Positions 16,366 to 25,110 of a stretch of 47,615 bases of DNA are shown here, piece after piece (within the stretch, counting starts at the first letter, position 1; each line of letters starts with the position of its first letter). Source of the DNA: an uncultured Oscillospiraceae bacterium. GTDB lineage: Bacteria; Bacillota; Clostridia; Oscillospirales; Acutalibacteraceae. A program made the translations under genes and the position numbers. Where the stretch lies: contig UQKB01000014.1 of the NCBI GenBank assembly GCA_900541565.1, positions 1 to 47,615 on the forward strand, read 5' to 3'. The notes beneath the pieces are model-generated. The model ran no database searches and was not told where the DNA came from. It was given only the letters and a program-made list of their open reading frames with translations.

Positions 16366-16576
16366 GTGGGAAAGCATGAAAATTTTTATACGCAAATTTT
16401 TAATTTAATATTATTATAGGTTTTTTTAAAAACAAAATTAAAAATAAGAAAATTTTATTTATAAAATTTCCTGCCAAATTTATGATGACAATACAAGCCG
16501 TATACAATAAAGGTACACCCCCAAATTTAAAATTTGACGATCAGAAAGCAAAAGCCTCTGTACGGCGGAACTTTAT

Positions 16577-16605
16577 TTGACAAACAGGCGGTAAAATCGT
16601 AGAAT
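16577..16605 (+). promoter_or_regulatory. strong sigma-A-type promoter for the corC-like gene
   Basis: Consensus TTGACA (16577-16582), 17-bp spacer, TAGAAT (16600-16605), 45 bp before ATG 16651. Confidence 0.7.
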
Positions 16606-16650
16606 ATGCTTAAATAAAAGCGCATGAAAAGTGAAAGGGGACAAAAACCA

Positions 16651-17526
16651 ATGCCTGACGACGCGGGTGGGAGTACCAACGTAAAAAAACAAAATAAGAT
16701 TTTAAAGCTTTTTGGGCATAATATGCTGGAAAAGGTTACCCAACAGGATATTATGCTGATGCTCCTTGCCGTTAAGGAAAAGGGCGTGATTGAGGCCAGT
16801 ACCTACAGCATGATCAAAAATATTTTTGAGTTTGACGACCTTACGGCGGCCGAAGTGATGACGCACAGGACCGATATGACGGCCATTGAGGACAGTGACC
16901 CCCTGCAGGATGCGGTGGATGTTTTTATAGAAACGGGTTATTCCAGAATACCGGTTTATCATGAGGATATTGACAATATTGTGGGACTTTTGTATGCAAA
17001 AGACCTGCTGCGGTATGTATGCGGCGACATACCGGAGGGGCTTAAGCTTACAGATATAAAAAGGGAAGCCTTTTATGTGCCCAAAACCAAAAACTGCAGC
17101 GAACTGTTTGCGGAAATGACGGCCAACAAGGTGCAGCTTGCCGTTGTGGTGGACGAATACGGCGGGACGGAAGGGCTGATTACCATGGAGGACCTGATTG
17201 AATCTATTGTGGGAAATATACAGGATGAATACGACAACGAAGAGGAAGAGATCAAACGTTTAAGCGATAATATATTTACAGTTGACGGTGCCGCAGCGAT
17301 TGACGATGTAAGCGAGCTGATTGGCGTGAAGCTGCCGGATGATGAATGTGAAACGATCGCCGGACTGATGCTGGAGCAGTTGGGGGAAATCCCGAGGGAC
17401 AATGACCGTCCCTCTGTGTTGATTGACGGCGTACGGCTTACCGCCGTGCAGATTGAAGACAGGCGGATTGCAAGAGTTTTAATTGAAAAGCCGCAAAACG
17501 GCGGCGCAAAGGAGGAGCAAAAATGA
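16651..17526 (+). CDS. corC: CorC/HlyC-like protein with paired CBS domains
   Basis: A 291-residue soluble protein. ATG 16651 is preferred over 16624 because GAAAGGGG lies 10 nt upstream. A short N-terminal helical region (EKVTQQDIMLMLLAVKEKGVI) leads into two CBS domains at about 60-180 (EVMTHRTDMTAIEDSDP; DKVQLAVVVDEYGGTEGLIT), which bind adenosine nucleotides. The acidic EEEEIKRL linker is followed by the CorC_HlyC domain (about 200-285). The DUF21 membrane domain found in CNNM/MpfA-type Mg2+ exporters is absent, so the architecture matches E. coli CorC (292 residues). A role in divalent cation efflux or tolerance is inferred from that family. The next gene overlaps its stop by 4 nt. Confidence 0.8.
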   Translation: MPDDAGGSTNVKKQNKILKLFGHNMLEKVTQQDIMLMLLAVKEKGVIEASTYSMIKNIFEFDDLTAAEVMTHRTDMTAIEDSDPLQDAVDVFIETGYSRIPVYHEDIDNIVGLLYAKDLLRYVCGDIPEGLKLTDIKREAFYVPKTKNCSELFAEMTANKVQLAVVVDEYGGTEGLITMEDLIESIVGNIQDEYDNEEEEIKRLSDNIFTVDGAAAIDDVSELIGVKLPDDECETIAGLMLEQLGEIPRDNDRPSVLIDGVRLTAVQIEDRRIARVLIEKPQNGGAKEEQK

Positions 17527-17873
17527 AAAGCGAAACAAACGTGTGCAAAAAATGCAGCTTTGAAAATGAAAGCGCGGCGCGTTTTTGCCAGGGCTGCGGT
17601 GCCATGTTGCCGAAAAAGCGCTCTGCAAAGGAATTTTTAGACAGTCTTGACCTGAAGGATGTTGCGGGTATAGGTACAAGAGGATTGTCTATAGCGCCGA
17701 TGGCGGGAAGGGTGATAGAGGACCAGGGCAAAGAGGTCGCGCAGCCGGGAGTGCGGCAGGCGGACAAGGCAAGGGTTGTGCCGCTGCCTGACGGAAAATG
17801 GTTTTGCCCGGACTGCGGCGAACTGAACAAAGTGGAAAGCCGCAGCTGCCAGAGCTGCGGCAGGTATAAATAA
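17523..17873 (+). CDS. double zinc-ribbon protein
   Basis: A 116-residue protein whose ATG overlaps the corC stop (ATGA), indicating coupled translation. The N-terminal ribbon is CKKCSFENESAARFCQGCG and the C-terminal ribbon is FCPDCGELNKVESRSCQSCG, each a C-x2-C...C-x2-C zinc site. The middle ~70 residues are a Gly/Ala/Val-rich linker with no clear fold. There is no signal peptide or membrane helix. The function is unknown; the overlap suggests it acts with the CBS protein. Confidence 0.7.
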   Translation: MKSETNVCKKCSFENESAARFCQGCGAMLPKKRSAKEFLDSLDLKDVAGIGTRGLSIAPMAGRVIEDQGKEVAQPGVRQADKARVVPLPDGKWFCPDCGELNKVESRSCQSCGRYK

Positions 17874-17910
17874 ATGCGGCGCCGTTTTTAAAGGCGCTGA
17901 AACAAAGCGA

Positions 17911-17940
17911 AGAGCAGGGGAGAGAAACCCTGCTCTTTGT
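17911..17940 (+). terminator. hairpin after the zinc-ribbon gene
   Basis: AGAGCAGGG (17911-17919) pairs with CCCTGCTCT (17928-17936), and the stem can be lengthened through the flanking AAAGCGA and TTGTCGC. The T-run is weak (TTTGT). It is probably the terminator of corC-zinc ribbon, with some readthrough to the lipase gene possible. Confidence 0.55.
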
Positions 17941-17969
17941 CGCAATCTGTATAAATTTGGGTGATATTT

Positions 17970-18821
17970 ATGTATGATGCAGGCCTGATTTTAGAAGGCG
18001 GCGGGATGCGCGGCGTATATACGACGGGCGTGCTGGATTTTTTTATGGAGAAGGACCTTTGGTTTAAAGAATGTTACGCGGTGTCTGCAGGCGCGGGCCA
18101 TGCCTGCAGTTATCTGGCACGTCAAAAGGGCCGGGCCTTGTCGGTAAATATAGATTATCTCAACGACAAGCGGTACGCGGGGATTTACAGCTTTTTAAAG
18201 ACGGGAGATTTGTTTGGCATGGACTTTATTTATGACGAAATCCCCCAAAAACTGTACCCGATTGACTATCAGGCGTTCCGGCGGAACCCTTCTGTGTTGT
18301 ACGCCGTTGTGACAAACTGTAAAACGGGACAGGCGGAATATATTCCCATAAAGGATCTTGCAAAGGATATGATTTATGTGCGTGCGTCCGGCTCGCTGCC
18401 CATGCTCTCTCACATTGTGAAAGTAGATGGGAAAGAATATCTGGACGGCGGCGTGGCGGATTCTATCCCAATCAAAAGATCTGTGGAAAACGGCAACTGT
18501 AAAAATGTGTTGGTTTTGACCCAGTGTAAAACGTACCGTAAGGGAAAAAGCAGGCATTTGGGGCTGATCCGGTATAAATACAGAGCGTATCCAAAGCTGG
18601 TTGCGCAGATAGAAAGCCGGCATGAGCGTTATAATGAAACACTTGCGTATATTGACCGGCTGGAGGAAAGCGGCCAGGCAATTGTGATACGCCCACAAAA
18701 GCCGGTAGAAGTGGCAAGGACGGAAAAGAACAAGGAAAAGCTTTTACAGCTGTACCGCGACGGCTACCGTGACGCACAGCAGCTGTATGGAAAAATAGTG
18801 GATTTTTTATGCAGACAATAA
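17970..18821 (+). CDS. patatin-like phospholipase family protein (YjjU-like)
   Basis: A 283-residue serine acylhydrolase-like protein. It has the oxyanion-hole motif EGGGMRGV (9-16), the nucleophile elbow AVSAGAG with Ser39 (first Gly of G-x-S-x-G replaced by Ala), and the catalytic Asp159 in YLDGGVADS. The length and the C-terminal region with RYNETLAYID and RPQKPVEVARTEK fit the bacterial YjjU-type patatin group. There is no signal peptide, so it is cytoplasmic or membrane-associated. ATG 17970 is preferred over the GTG at 17961 because the GGGTGA stretch is then correctly spaced. It is convergent with the Crp/Fnr gene. The lipid substrate is unknown. Confidence 0.85.
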   Translation: MYDAGLILEGGGMRGVYTTGVLDFFMEKDLWFKECYAVSAGAGHACSYLARQKGRALSVNIDYLNDKRYAGIYSFLKTGDLFGMDFIYDEIPQKLYPIDYQAFRRNPSVLYAVVTNCKTGQAEYIPIKDLAKDMIYVRASGSLPMLSHIVKVDGKEYLDGGVADSIPIKRSVENGNCKNVLVLTQCKTYRKGKSRHLGLIRYKYRAYPKLVAQIESRHERYNETLAYIDRLEESGQAIVIRPQKPVEVARTEKNKEKLLQLYRDGYRDAQQLYGKIVDFLCRQ

Positions 18822-18834
18822 AAAGCGGAAGGCG

Positions 18835-18859
18835 GCCTTGGGAAAGAGGTTCCCAGGGC
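18835..18859. terminator. hairpin between convergent lipase and Crp/Fnr genes
   Basis: GCCTTGGGAA (18835-18844) pairs with TTCCCAGGGC (18850-18859) with one G-U pair and a 5-nt loop. It lies 14 bp from both stop codons. There is no T-run, so its terminator function is tentative. Confidence 0.4.
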
Positions 18860-18873
18860 TGCGTGATCTATGC

Positions 18874-19545
18874 CTACAGATCAAACGCTGCGATTTCCGC
18901 AAGCGCGCCGGGATTTTTTAGCAGAATGCTGCGGTATGCGGTCTTCACCAGGCCGCGCCGGGCAAAGGCGTTTAAAATTTTGCTGACCGTTACGCGCGAA
19001 ACGCCCACAATATTGCCGATTTCCTCGTGCGTCATATTGACTGTGGGCTCTTTGCCGGGAGCGCTGCTTTGGGCCTGCAGCAAAAGACGTGCAATGCGGC
19101 AGTCTGCCTGCAAAAACATAATGCTGGTTACCTGTGAGGAAAGCATACGTATAGAGCGCGCCTGTAAATTTAAAAGTTGCAGAGCAAGATCCGGCTCTTG
19201 CCGGAACTTGTTTAAAAGGCGCGGCCTTGTGACGGCAACCAGCAAACTGCTTTGCAGCGCCTTGGCGGAGGAAACCCTTGGCATCCCGTCAAAAAAAGCA
19301 GCTTCGCCCAGGATTGCGCCGGGGCCGATTACCGTTAGCGTTTTTTCCATGCCGTCGGGGGAGCTGAAAAAAATACGGACCTGCCCTTGTTTTAAATAAT
19401 AAAAACAGTCTGCGGCTTCCCCCTGGGTATAGACCATTTGATTTTTGTGAAAAGTTCTTGCCATATTGATGTTTTCAAAATGACATCGTATTTCCGGCGG
19501 AAGGTTTGCATAGTTGTCCCCGTAATAGGCCATTGTGCGTTCCAT
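18874..19545 (-). CDS. Crp/Fnr-family transcriptional regulator
   Basis: A 223-residue two-domain regulator. The N-terminal cyclic-nucleotide-binding-type beta-barrel (about 20-115) includes GEAADCFYYLKQGQVRIFFS and GAILGEAAFFDGMPR. A dimerisation helix follows, then a winged HTH at about 165-215 with THEEIGNIVGVSRVTVSKIL. The N-terminal four-cysteine cluster of oxygen-sensing Fnr is absent. The GE...R phosphate-cassette residues resemble Crp only partly, so the effector is unknown. ATG 19545 is chosen because the longer frame from 19590 begins inside the -10 box. It is divergent from leuCD and may control it. Confidence 0.85.
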   Translation of the reverse strand: MERTMAYYGDNYANLPPEIRCHFENINMARTFHKNQMVYTQGEAADCFYYLKQGQVRIFFSSPDGMEKTLTVIGPGAILGEAAFFDGMPRVSSAKALQSSLLVAVTRPRLLNKFRQEPDLALQLLNLQARSIRMLSSQVTSIMFLQADCRIARLLLQAQSSAPGKEPTVNMTHEEIGNIVGVSRVTVSKILNAFARRGLVKTAYRSILLKNPGALAEIAAFDL

Positions 19546-19580
19546 AGGATCACATCCCAGCAAAAATTTTCTATAAATTA

Positions 19581-19589
19581 ATTGTAGCA
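19581..19589 (-). promoter_or_regulatory. extended -10 element for the Crp/Fnr gene
   Basis: Minus-strand TGCTACAAT, a TGn-extended -10 with 5/6 hexamer match. No convincing -35 is seen. On the plus strand of the same gap a TTGACA (19604-19609) faces leuC but lacks a well-spaced -10. Confidence 0.4.
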
Positions 19590-19662
19590 TAGTTTACATT
19601 CTTTTGACAACAGCTGTGCGATAATAAACTTATATTACCAGATTGAACAGGAGGGCTATTTT

Positions 19663-20940
19663 ATGGGAATGACAATGTCGCAGAAGATTCTGGCGGCGCA
19701 CGCGGGCCTTGACAGCGTGCAGGCCGGACAGTTGATTGAAGCAAGGCTGGATATGGTTTTGGGCAACGATGTTACCTCCCCGGTGGCGATTAATGTTTTT
19801 GAGGAATGTAAGGCAGACACTGTTTTTGACAATACAAAAATTGCAATGGTTATGGACCACTTTACGCCGAATAAGGACATTAAAGCGGCCGGGCAATGTT
19901 TGCAGGTACGACGGTTTGCAGATAAATATGCCATTGAAAATTATTTTGACGTAGGACAGATGGGGATTGAGCATGCGCTTCTTCCGGAAAAAGGGCTTGT
20001 GGGGCCGGGCAGCCTCTGCATTGGCGCAGACTCGCACACTTGCACATATGGCGCGCTCGGTGCGTTTTCCACAGGGGTGGGTTCTACAGACATGGCGGCG
20101 GGGATGATCAGCGGCAAGGCCTGGTTTAAGGTGCCGGCAGCACTGAAATTTAACCTGACGGGCAGGCCTGCAAAATTTGTAAGTGGAAAAGACGTGATTC
20201 TGCATATTATTGGGAAGATCGGTGTGGATGGCGCCTTGTATAAATCCATGGAGTTTTGTGGGGATGGATTACAGTATTTGAATATAGACGACCGCCTTTG
20301 TATTGCAAATATGGCGATCGAAGCAGGCGCGAAAAACGGAATTTTCCCGGTGGATGATATTACAAGAGCGTACACGCAGGGGAGGTTCCGGGGTGTGCCT
20401 GTGGAATATACGGCGGATGAAGACGCGGAATACGAAGCGGTTTACAATATTGACCTTTCTGCCCTGCGCCCCACGGTTGCGTTTCCACATCTTCCGGAAA
20501 ATACAAGAACCATAGATCAGGTTGGGGAAGGGGAGGTTCCGATCGACCAGGTTGTGATCGGTTCCTGTACAAACGGCAGGATGACCGATCTGCGCGCGGC
20601 GGCTGAGATCTTGAAGGGCAAAAAGGTTTACAAGGGTGTGCGTTGTATTATCTTCCCCGGAACCCAGCAGATTTGGCTGGACGCCATGCATGAGGGATTG
20701 TTTGATATTTTTATAAAAGCAGGCGCTGTAGTTTCTACGCCCACATGCGGCCCCTGCCTGGGCGGGCATATGGGGATTCTGGCCAAGGGGGAGCGCGCAG
20801 TGTCCACAACAAACCGCAATTTTGTCGGCAGGATGGGGCATGTAGAATCTGAGGTATATCTGGCAAGCCCCGCGGTTGCGGCGGCAAGCGCCGTGACAGG
20901 TTATATTACGGACCCTGAAAAGGTCTGTGCGGAGCAATAA
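19663..20940 (+). CDS. leuC: 3-isopropylmalate dehydratase, large subunit
   Basis: A 425-residue aconitase-superfamily subunit that, with LeuD, isomerises 2- to 3-isopropylmalate in leucine synthesis. The length and sequence fit the shorter archaeal/clostridial (LeuC2) type. The [4Fe-4S] ligands are Cys about 303 in [12 protein letters not shown] and Cys about 361 and 364 in [12 protein letters not shown]. Active-site stretches [18 protein letters not shown] and [10 protein letters not shown] are intact. AGGAGGG lies before the ATG. No leuA or leuB is in the window, so related hydro-lyases (homoaconitase, dimethylmalate dehydratase) cannot be fully excluded. Confidence 0.9.
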   Translation: MGMTMSQKILAAHAGLDSVQAGQLIEARLDMVLGNDVTSPVAINVFEECKADTVFDNTKIAMVMDHFTPNKDIKAAGQCLQVRRFADKYAIENYFDVGQMGIEHALLPEKGLVGPGSLCIGADSHTCTYGALGAFSTGVGSTDMAAGMISGKAWFKVPAALKFNLTGRPAKFVSGKDVILHIIGKIGVDGALYKSMEFCGDGLQYLNIDDRLCIANMAIEAGAKNGIFPVDDITRAYTQGRFRGVPVEYTADEDAEYEAVYNIDLSALRPTVAFPHLPENTRTIDQVGEGEVPIDQVVIGSCTNGRMTDLRAAAEILKGKKVYKGVRCIIFPGTQQIWLDAMHEGLFDIFIKAGAVVSTPTCGPCLGGHMGILAKGERAVSTTNRNFVGRMGHVESEVYLASPAVAAASAVTGYITDPEKVCAEQ

Positions 20941-20963
20941 GAAAGAATGGAGGCGCAATATAT

Positions 20964-21443
20964 ATGAACGCACACGGCATCGTCCATAAATATGGAGACA
21001 ATGTAGACACAGACGTAATTATTCCGGCAAGGTATCTGAATACGGCTTCCCATCAAGAGCTTGCAGCGCATTGCATGGAGGATATTGACAAGGGTTTTGT
21101 AAAAAAGGTAAAAAAGGGCGATATTATGGTCGCAGAAAAAAATTTTGGCTGCGGCTCTTCCAGGGAGCATGCGCCCATTGCCATTAAGGCTTCCGGTATT
21201 TCCTGTGTGATCGCTTCCACATTTGCAAGGATTTTTTACAGGAACGCTATCAATATCGGCCTGCCAATTTTGGAATGCGAACAGGCGGCAAAGGATATAA
21301 AAAACGGGGATGAGATAAGCGTTGACTTTGATACGGGCGTGATTACAAATAAAACAACGGGCAAAAGCTACCAGGCGCAACCGTTCCCGCCGTTTATTCA
21401 AAATATTATTGCAAAAGGCGGCCTTTTGAACGCAATCAAATAA
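20964..21443 (+). CDS. leuD: 3-isopropylmalate dehydratase, small subunit
   Basis: A 159-residue swivel-domain partner of LeuC. Key motifs are [19 protein letters not shown] near the N-terminus and the phosphate/substrate loop [16 protein letters not shown]. The short length and YLNT loop are what I expect of the clostridial LeuD2 type; the loop after YL is where isopropylmalate and homoaconitase enzymes differ. It starts 23 bp after leuC with a GGAGG site, so it is co-transcribed. No clear terminator follows within 100 bp. Confidence 0.9.
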   Translation: MNAHGIVHKYGDNVDTDVIIPARYLNTASHQELAAHCMEDIDKGFVKKVKKGDIMVAEKNFGCGSSREHAPIAIKASGISCVIASTFARIFYRNAINIGLPILECEQAAKDIKNGDEISVDFDTGVITNKTTGKSYQAQPFPPFIQNIIAKGGLLNAIK

Positions 21444-21629
21444 TTTAAAAATAACGGTAAATAATACAAGCGTCGTTCCTTTTGCGGGGGCGGCGCTTCC
21501 GTTTGTTTTTGCAAAGATGAAAAGCACAATATATAGAAAAAATAAAAAAAAAGAACCCCATATATTGGTATAAAAAATTTTTTTGGGAAAATATTACAAT
21601 ATTGTTAAATGAGATTACAGAAAAAAGTG

Positions 21630-21658
21630 TTGCAAATGAAAAACACAGATGTTAATAT
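21630..21658 (+). promoter_or_regulatory. candidate promoter for the ABC sugar importer
   Basis: TTGCAA (21630-21635), 17-bp spacer, TAATAT (21653-21658), about 130 bp upstream of the binding-protein start. The rest of the gap 21444-21793 is AT-rich, with no ORF I can support. Confidence 0.45.
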
Positions 21659-21730
21659 AACTTATGAGAAAAGAATATGATCTGAAATTTTGTCGAAAAT
21701 AAACAAAGAATTGCTTTAAAATTGCTTATT

Positions 21731-21752
21731 AAGCCGAAGGCTCGGCTTTTTA
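21731..21752 (+). terminator. terminator-like hairpin in the leader of the ABC importer
   Basis: AAGCCGA (21731-21737) pairs with TCGGCTT (21742-21748), loop of 4, then TTTTA. It lies between the candidate promoter and the first gene, so it could be an attenuator. It could also be the late terminator of leuCD. Confidence 0.55.
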
Positions 21753-21793
21753 GGGATAAAAACCAAAAAATAAAGGGTAAAGGAGAAATTACA

Positions 21794-23203
21794 ATGCGCA
21801 AGATTTCAAAAATTATGGCACTGCTAATGGTTCTTTGCATGGCAGTCGGCATTTTTGCCGGATGTAACGCAGGCGATGGCTCGTCCCAGACATCGTCGGG
21901 AGGAGGTACTACAGACACATCGGGAGTAGACGAAATTTATTTTTTAAACTTTAAACCGGAGATTGCCGACAAATATGAGGCAATTGCTGCGCAATATGAA
22001 GAAGAAACGGGCGTTAAGGTAAAGATTACGACAGCGGCGTCGGGCGAATATGAAAAAACCCTGATGTCTGAGATTGCAAAATCTGACCCGCCCACCATTT
22101 TCCAAATTAACGGACCGGTTGGCTATCAGAATTGGAAAGACTACTGCGCAGATTTGAAGGATTCAGAGCTGTATAACATGCTCACAGATGAAAACAAACC
22201 TTTGGCAGTTTCCAACGAGGATGGTATTTACGGTATTCCATACGCGCTGGAGGGCTATGGCATTATCTACAATAACGCGATTATGGAAGCGTATTTTGCT
22301 TCTGAAAACAAAGGCACCAATTTCACATCTGTGGAAGAAATTACAAACTTTGCCGCATTAAGCGAAATTGTAGAGGATATGACAAAGCTTAAGGACGAGC
22401 TTGGTATTGACGGCGTATTTGCTTCTACCTCTATGGCCGAGGGCAACCAGTGGAGATGGCAGACGCACCTTGCAAACCTGCCGCTTTACTATGAGTTTAA
22501 AGAAGATACCAACTATGACAACGTAATTCTTGCCGGCCTTAACGCAAATGAAATTACGTTTAAGTACAATAAGGAATTCCAAAATATTTTTGATCTGTAT
22601 ATTAACAATTCTACAACCGACAAGGGCCTGCTTTCTTCCAAAACGGTTGACGACGCTATGGCAGAATTTGCCTTGGGCAAATGCGCAATGGTACAAAACG
22701 GAAACTGGGGATGGGCACAGGTCAACGGAACAGACGGCAATGTGACAAAGGCGGAAGACATTAAGTTCCTGCCCATCTATACAGGCATGCAGGGCGAAGA
22801 AACACAGGGCATCTGCATCGGTACAGAAAACTACTTTGCAATTAACAGCCAGGTTGACCAGGCAAAGCAGCAGGCTTCGATCGACTTTTTAGTATGGCTC
22901 TTCTCAAGCGAAGAGGGTAAAAAGGCCGTTACAAACGATCTGGGCTTCATCACACCGTTTAACACCTTTGAAGAGGACGAACAGCCCACAGACCCGCTTG
23001 CACAGGAAGTTTTAAGATGGAAAGCGAAGGAAAGCGGCGAAATTGTAAACCCGGAATGGCTCTTTACGGCATTCCCCAGCGAAGAATTCAAGAATTTGTT
23101 TGGCGCTGCGCTGCTTGAGTATGTGCAGGATCAGAAGACCTGGGACGAGGTAACGCAGACGGTTATCGACGCTTGGGCATCTGAAAAAGCGGCGACCGCA
23201 TAA
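21794..23203 (+). CDS. ABC transporter extracellular solute-binding lipoprotein (family 1, sugar type)
   Basis: A 469-residue substrate-capturing lipoprotein of a carbohydrate importer. ATG 21794 has AAAGGAGA upstream and gives a lipoprotein signal peptide ending IFAGC (Cys24); a Ser/Thr/Gly linker follows. Family-1 features include LNFKPEIADKYEAIAAQYEEETG at the start of the mature fold, YGIPYALEGYGIIYN and GKCAMVQNGNWGWAQV. The two downstream permeases are of the MalF/MalG type, so oligosaccharides or related glycans are the likely ligands. A strong stem-loop after the gene probably keeps this mRNA more abundant than the permease part. Confidence 0.9.
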   Translation: MRKISKIMALLMVLCMAVGIFAGCNAGDGSSQTSSGGGTTDTSGVDEIYFLNFKPEIADKYEAIAAQYEEETGVKVKITTAASGEYEKTLMSEIAKSDPPTIFQINGPVGYQNWKDYCADLKDSELYNMLTDENKPLAVSNEDGIYGIPYALEGYGIIYNNAIMEAYFASENKGTNFTSVEEITNFAALSEIVEDMTKLKDELGIDGVFASTSMAEGNQWRWQTHLANLPLYYEFKEDTNYDNVILAGLNANEITFKYNKEFQNIFDLYINNSTTDKGLLSSKTVDDAMAEFALGKCAMVQNGNWGWAQVNGTDGNVTKAEDIKFLPIYTGMQGEETQGICIGTENYFAINSQVDQAKQQASIDFLVWLFSSEEGKKAVTNDLGFITPFNTFEEDEQPTDPLAQEVLRWKAKESGEIVNPEWLFTAFPSEEFKNLFGAALLEYVQDQKTWDEVTQTVIDAWASEKAATA

Positions 23204-23273
23204 AAACGTTTTGGCGGCGCAGAATGTTATTGTGTAAGCGTTAAATCCGAAAAATCCAGTTAAACAAAATTTG

Positions 23274-23299
23274 CACCCCGTACCCTCGGGTACGGGGTG
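23274..23299 (+). promoter_or_regulatory. intercistronic stem-loop between binding protein and permeases
   Basis: A 12-bp perfect GC-rich stem CACCCCGTACCC / GGGTACGGGGTG with a 2-nt centre. No T-run follows, so it is better read as an mRNA-stabilising or partial-termination element than a full terminator. The permease start codon is 50 nt downstream. Confidence 0.75.
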
Positions 23300-23348
23300 T
23301 GATTGAGTAAATGGCTTTTCTTAATCATAAAATCAAAGGAGGGATCGT

Positions 23349-24191
23349 ATGCAAAAAGCGATGAAAAAATGGTTTCCCGTTTTGGTATTGCCTACTTTGG
23401 CTGCTTTTCTGATCGCATTTATTATCCCGTTTATCATGGGGATATATCTGTCATTTACAAAGTTCAGCACAGTAAAAAATGCACAATGGGTGGGTATTGA
23501 AAACTATATAAAAGCTTTTTCAAACGCTGATTTCATCAATGCGCTTTGGTTTACGGTTAAATTTACCGTAGTATCGGTCATAACCATAAATATATTGGCT
23601 TTCCTTTTGGCTTTATTATTAACAAAGGCTATAAAGGGGACAAATCTTTTCAGAACGACCTTTTTTATGCCAAACCTGATTGGCGGTATTGTTCTGGGAT
23701 ATATCTGGCTTATGATCATCAACGGCGTGCTGTATTATTCAAATGCGACGATCACAACGGACCCGGCCTATGGCTTTTGGGGGATTGTTATCTTAATGAA
23801 CTGGCAGCTTGTGGGATATATGATGATTATTTATATAGCCGGCATACAAAACGTTTCGCCCGAGCTGATGGAAGCGGCCGATATAGACGGCGCGAACAGC
23901 TGGCAGAAGCTTTGGAAGATTACCGTTCCGCAGGTTATGCCGTCTATTACCATCTGCGTGTTCCTTACGCTGACAAACTCGTTTAAGCTGTTTGACCAGA
24001 ACTACGCACTTACGGCAGGTGCGCCCGGAAAGCAGACGCAAATGCTGGCGCTGGATATTTACAATACGTTTTACGGACGCGTAGGATGGCAGGGCGTGGG
24101 ACAAGCCAAAGCAGTTATCTTCTTTGTGATTGTTGCGGTCATTGCTTTGACGCAGCTTTACCTGACAAGACGTAAGGAGGTTGAAAGCTGA
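23349..24191 (+). CDS. sugar ABC transporter permease (MalF/MsmF type)
   Basis: A 280-residue inner-membrane permease with six predicted helices. The cytoplasmic EAA loop reads EAADIDGANSWQKLWKITVPQ and is the docking site for an ATPase. The first helix (VLPTLAAFLIAFIIPFIMGIYLSF) is typical of the family. AAAGGAGGG precedes the ATG. Its stop overlaps the start of the next permease (TGATG), showing coupled synthesis of the heterodimer. Confidence 0.92.
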   Translation: MQKAMKKWFPVLVLPTLAAFLIAFIIPFIMGIYLSFTKFSTVKNAQWVGIENYIKAFSNADFINALWFTVKFTVVSVITINILAFLLALLLTKAIKGTNLFRTTFFMPNLIGGIVLGYIWLMIINGVLYYSNATITTDPAYGFWGIVILMNWQLVGYMMIIYIAGIQNVSPELMEAADIDGANSWQKLWKITVPQVMPSITICVFLTLTNSFKLFDQNYALTAGAPGKQTQMLALDIYNTFYGRVGWQGVGQAKAVIFFVIVAVIALTQLYLTRRKEVES

Positions 24192-25093
24192 TGGCGGAAC
24201 AGATGATTACCACTGCACAAATTGAAAAGAAGAAAAAGAAAGGGAACAACCAAAAAATCAAGGCCAAAATGCGTGGCAGGGACTGGGTGAAATTTGCCAT
24301 TTTGGTAGTTGTAGCCATTGCCGTTTTGGCGCCGATTTTTCTGGTTGTAATGAATTCTTTCAAGGGGAAACTTTATTTAAGCGCAGAGCCGTTTGCCTTT
24401 CCGAACGCAGAATCGTTTGTGGGGCTTGACAATTATATAAACGGCGTTGAAAAAATAGGGTTTTTCCAGGCATTTGGTGTGTCCTTGTTTATTACCATTT
24501 GCTCTGTAGCGGTCATTATCCTCTGCACCTCTATGTGCGCATGGTTTATTGTAAGAATAAAAGCCTGGTATACAAAAGTATTGTACCTTTTGTGTGCGTT
24601 TTCGATGATTGTGCCGTTCCAGATGGTGATGTACCCCATGTCGCAGGTTGCAAATATGCTGGGGATCGACAACATGTTTGGGATTGTGATACTTTACCTG
24701 GGCTTTGGCGCGGGACTTTCTGTTTTTATGTTTACAGGCTTTATCAAAAGCGTCCCGCTTGAAATAGAGGAAGCGGCGATGATCGACGGGTGCGGGTCGA
24801 TGCGTACGTTCTTTTTGATTGTATTTCCCATATTGCGGCCAACAGCCATTACGGTGGCGATCTTAAATGCCATGTGGATTTGGAACGACTATTTGCTCCC
24901 GACGCTTGTGCTGCCCAAGGAACAGCAGACGATCCCGATGGCGATCCAGTTTTTGCGCGGCGGATACGGGGCGATCGACATGGCGGCCATGATGGCAATG
25001 CTTGTGCTTGCAATTATCCCGATCATTGTGTTCTACCTTGCGTGTCAGAAATATATTATTAAGGGCGTTGTCGCCGGCGCGGTCAAGGGATAA
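24191..25093 (+). CDS. sugar ABC transporter permease (MalG/MsmG type)
   Basis: A 300-residue second permease subunit. It has a cytoplasmic Lys-rich N-terminus, six helices and the EAA motif EEAAMIDGCGSMRTFFLIVFP. It overlaps the upstream permease gene by 1 nt. No ATP-binding subunit follows; the next genes are the rimP operon. Importers of this CUT1 class often share one MsmK/MsiK-type ATPase encoded elsewhere, which is the likely case here. Confidence 0.92.
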   Translation: MAEQMITTAQIEKKKKKGNNQKIKAKMRGRDWVKFAILVVVAIAVLAPIFLVVMNSFKGKLYLSAEPFAFPNAESFVGLDNYINGVEKIGFFQAFGVSLFITICSVAVIILCTSMCAWFIVRIKAWYTKVLYLLCAFSMIVPFQMVMYPMSQVANMLGIDNMFGIVILYLGFGAGLSVFMFTGFIKSVPLEIEEAAMIDGCGSMRTFFLIVFPILRPTAITVAILNAMWIWNDYLLPTLVLPKEQQTIPMAIQFLRGGYGAIDMAAMMAMLVLAIIPIIVFYLACQKYIIKGVVAGAVKG

Positions 25094-25110
25094 AGGACAA
25101 AAGAAAAAAC

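Noticed and set aside
19604..19636. Full sigma-A promoter for leuC from the consensus TTGACA
   Set aside because: No -10 hexamer lies at 16-18 bp; the best candidates are at 10, 15 or 21 bp, so only the -35 match is noted.
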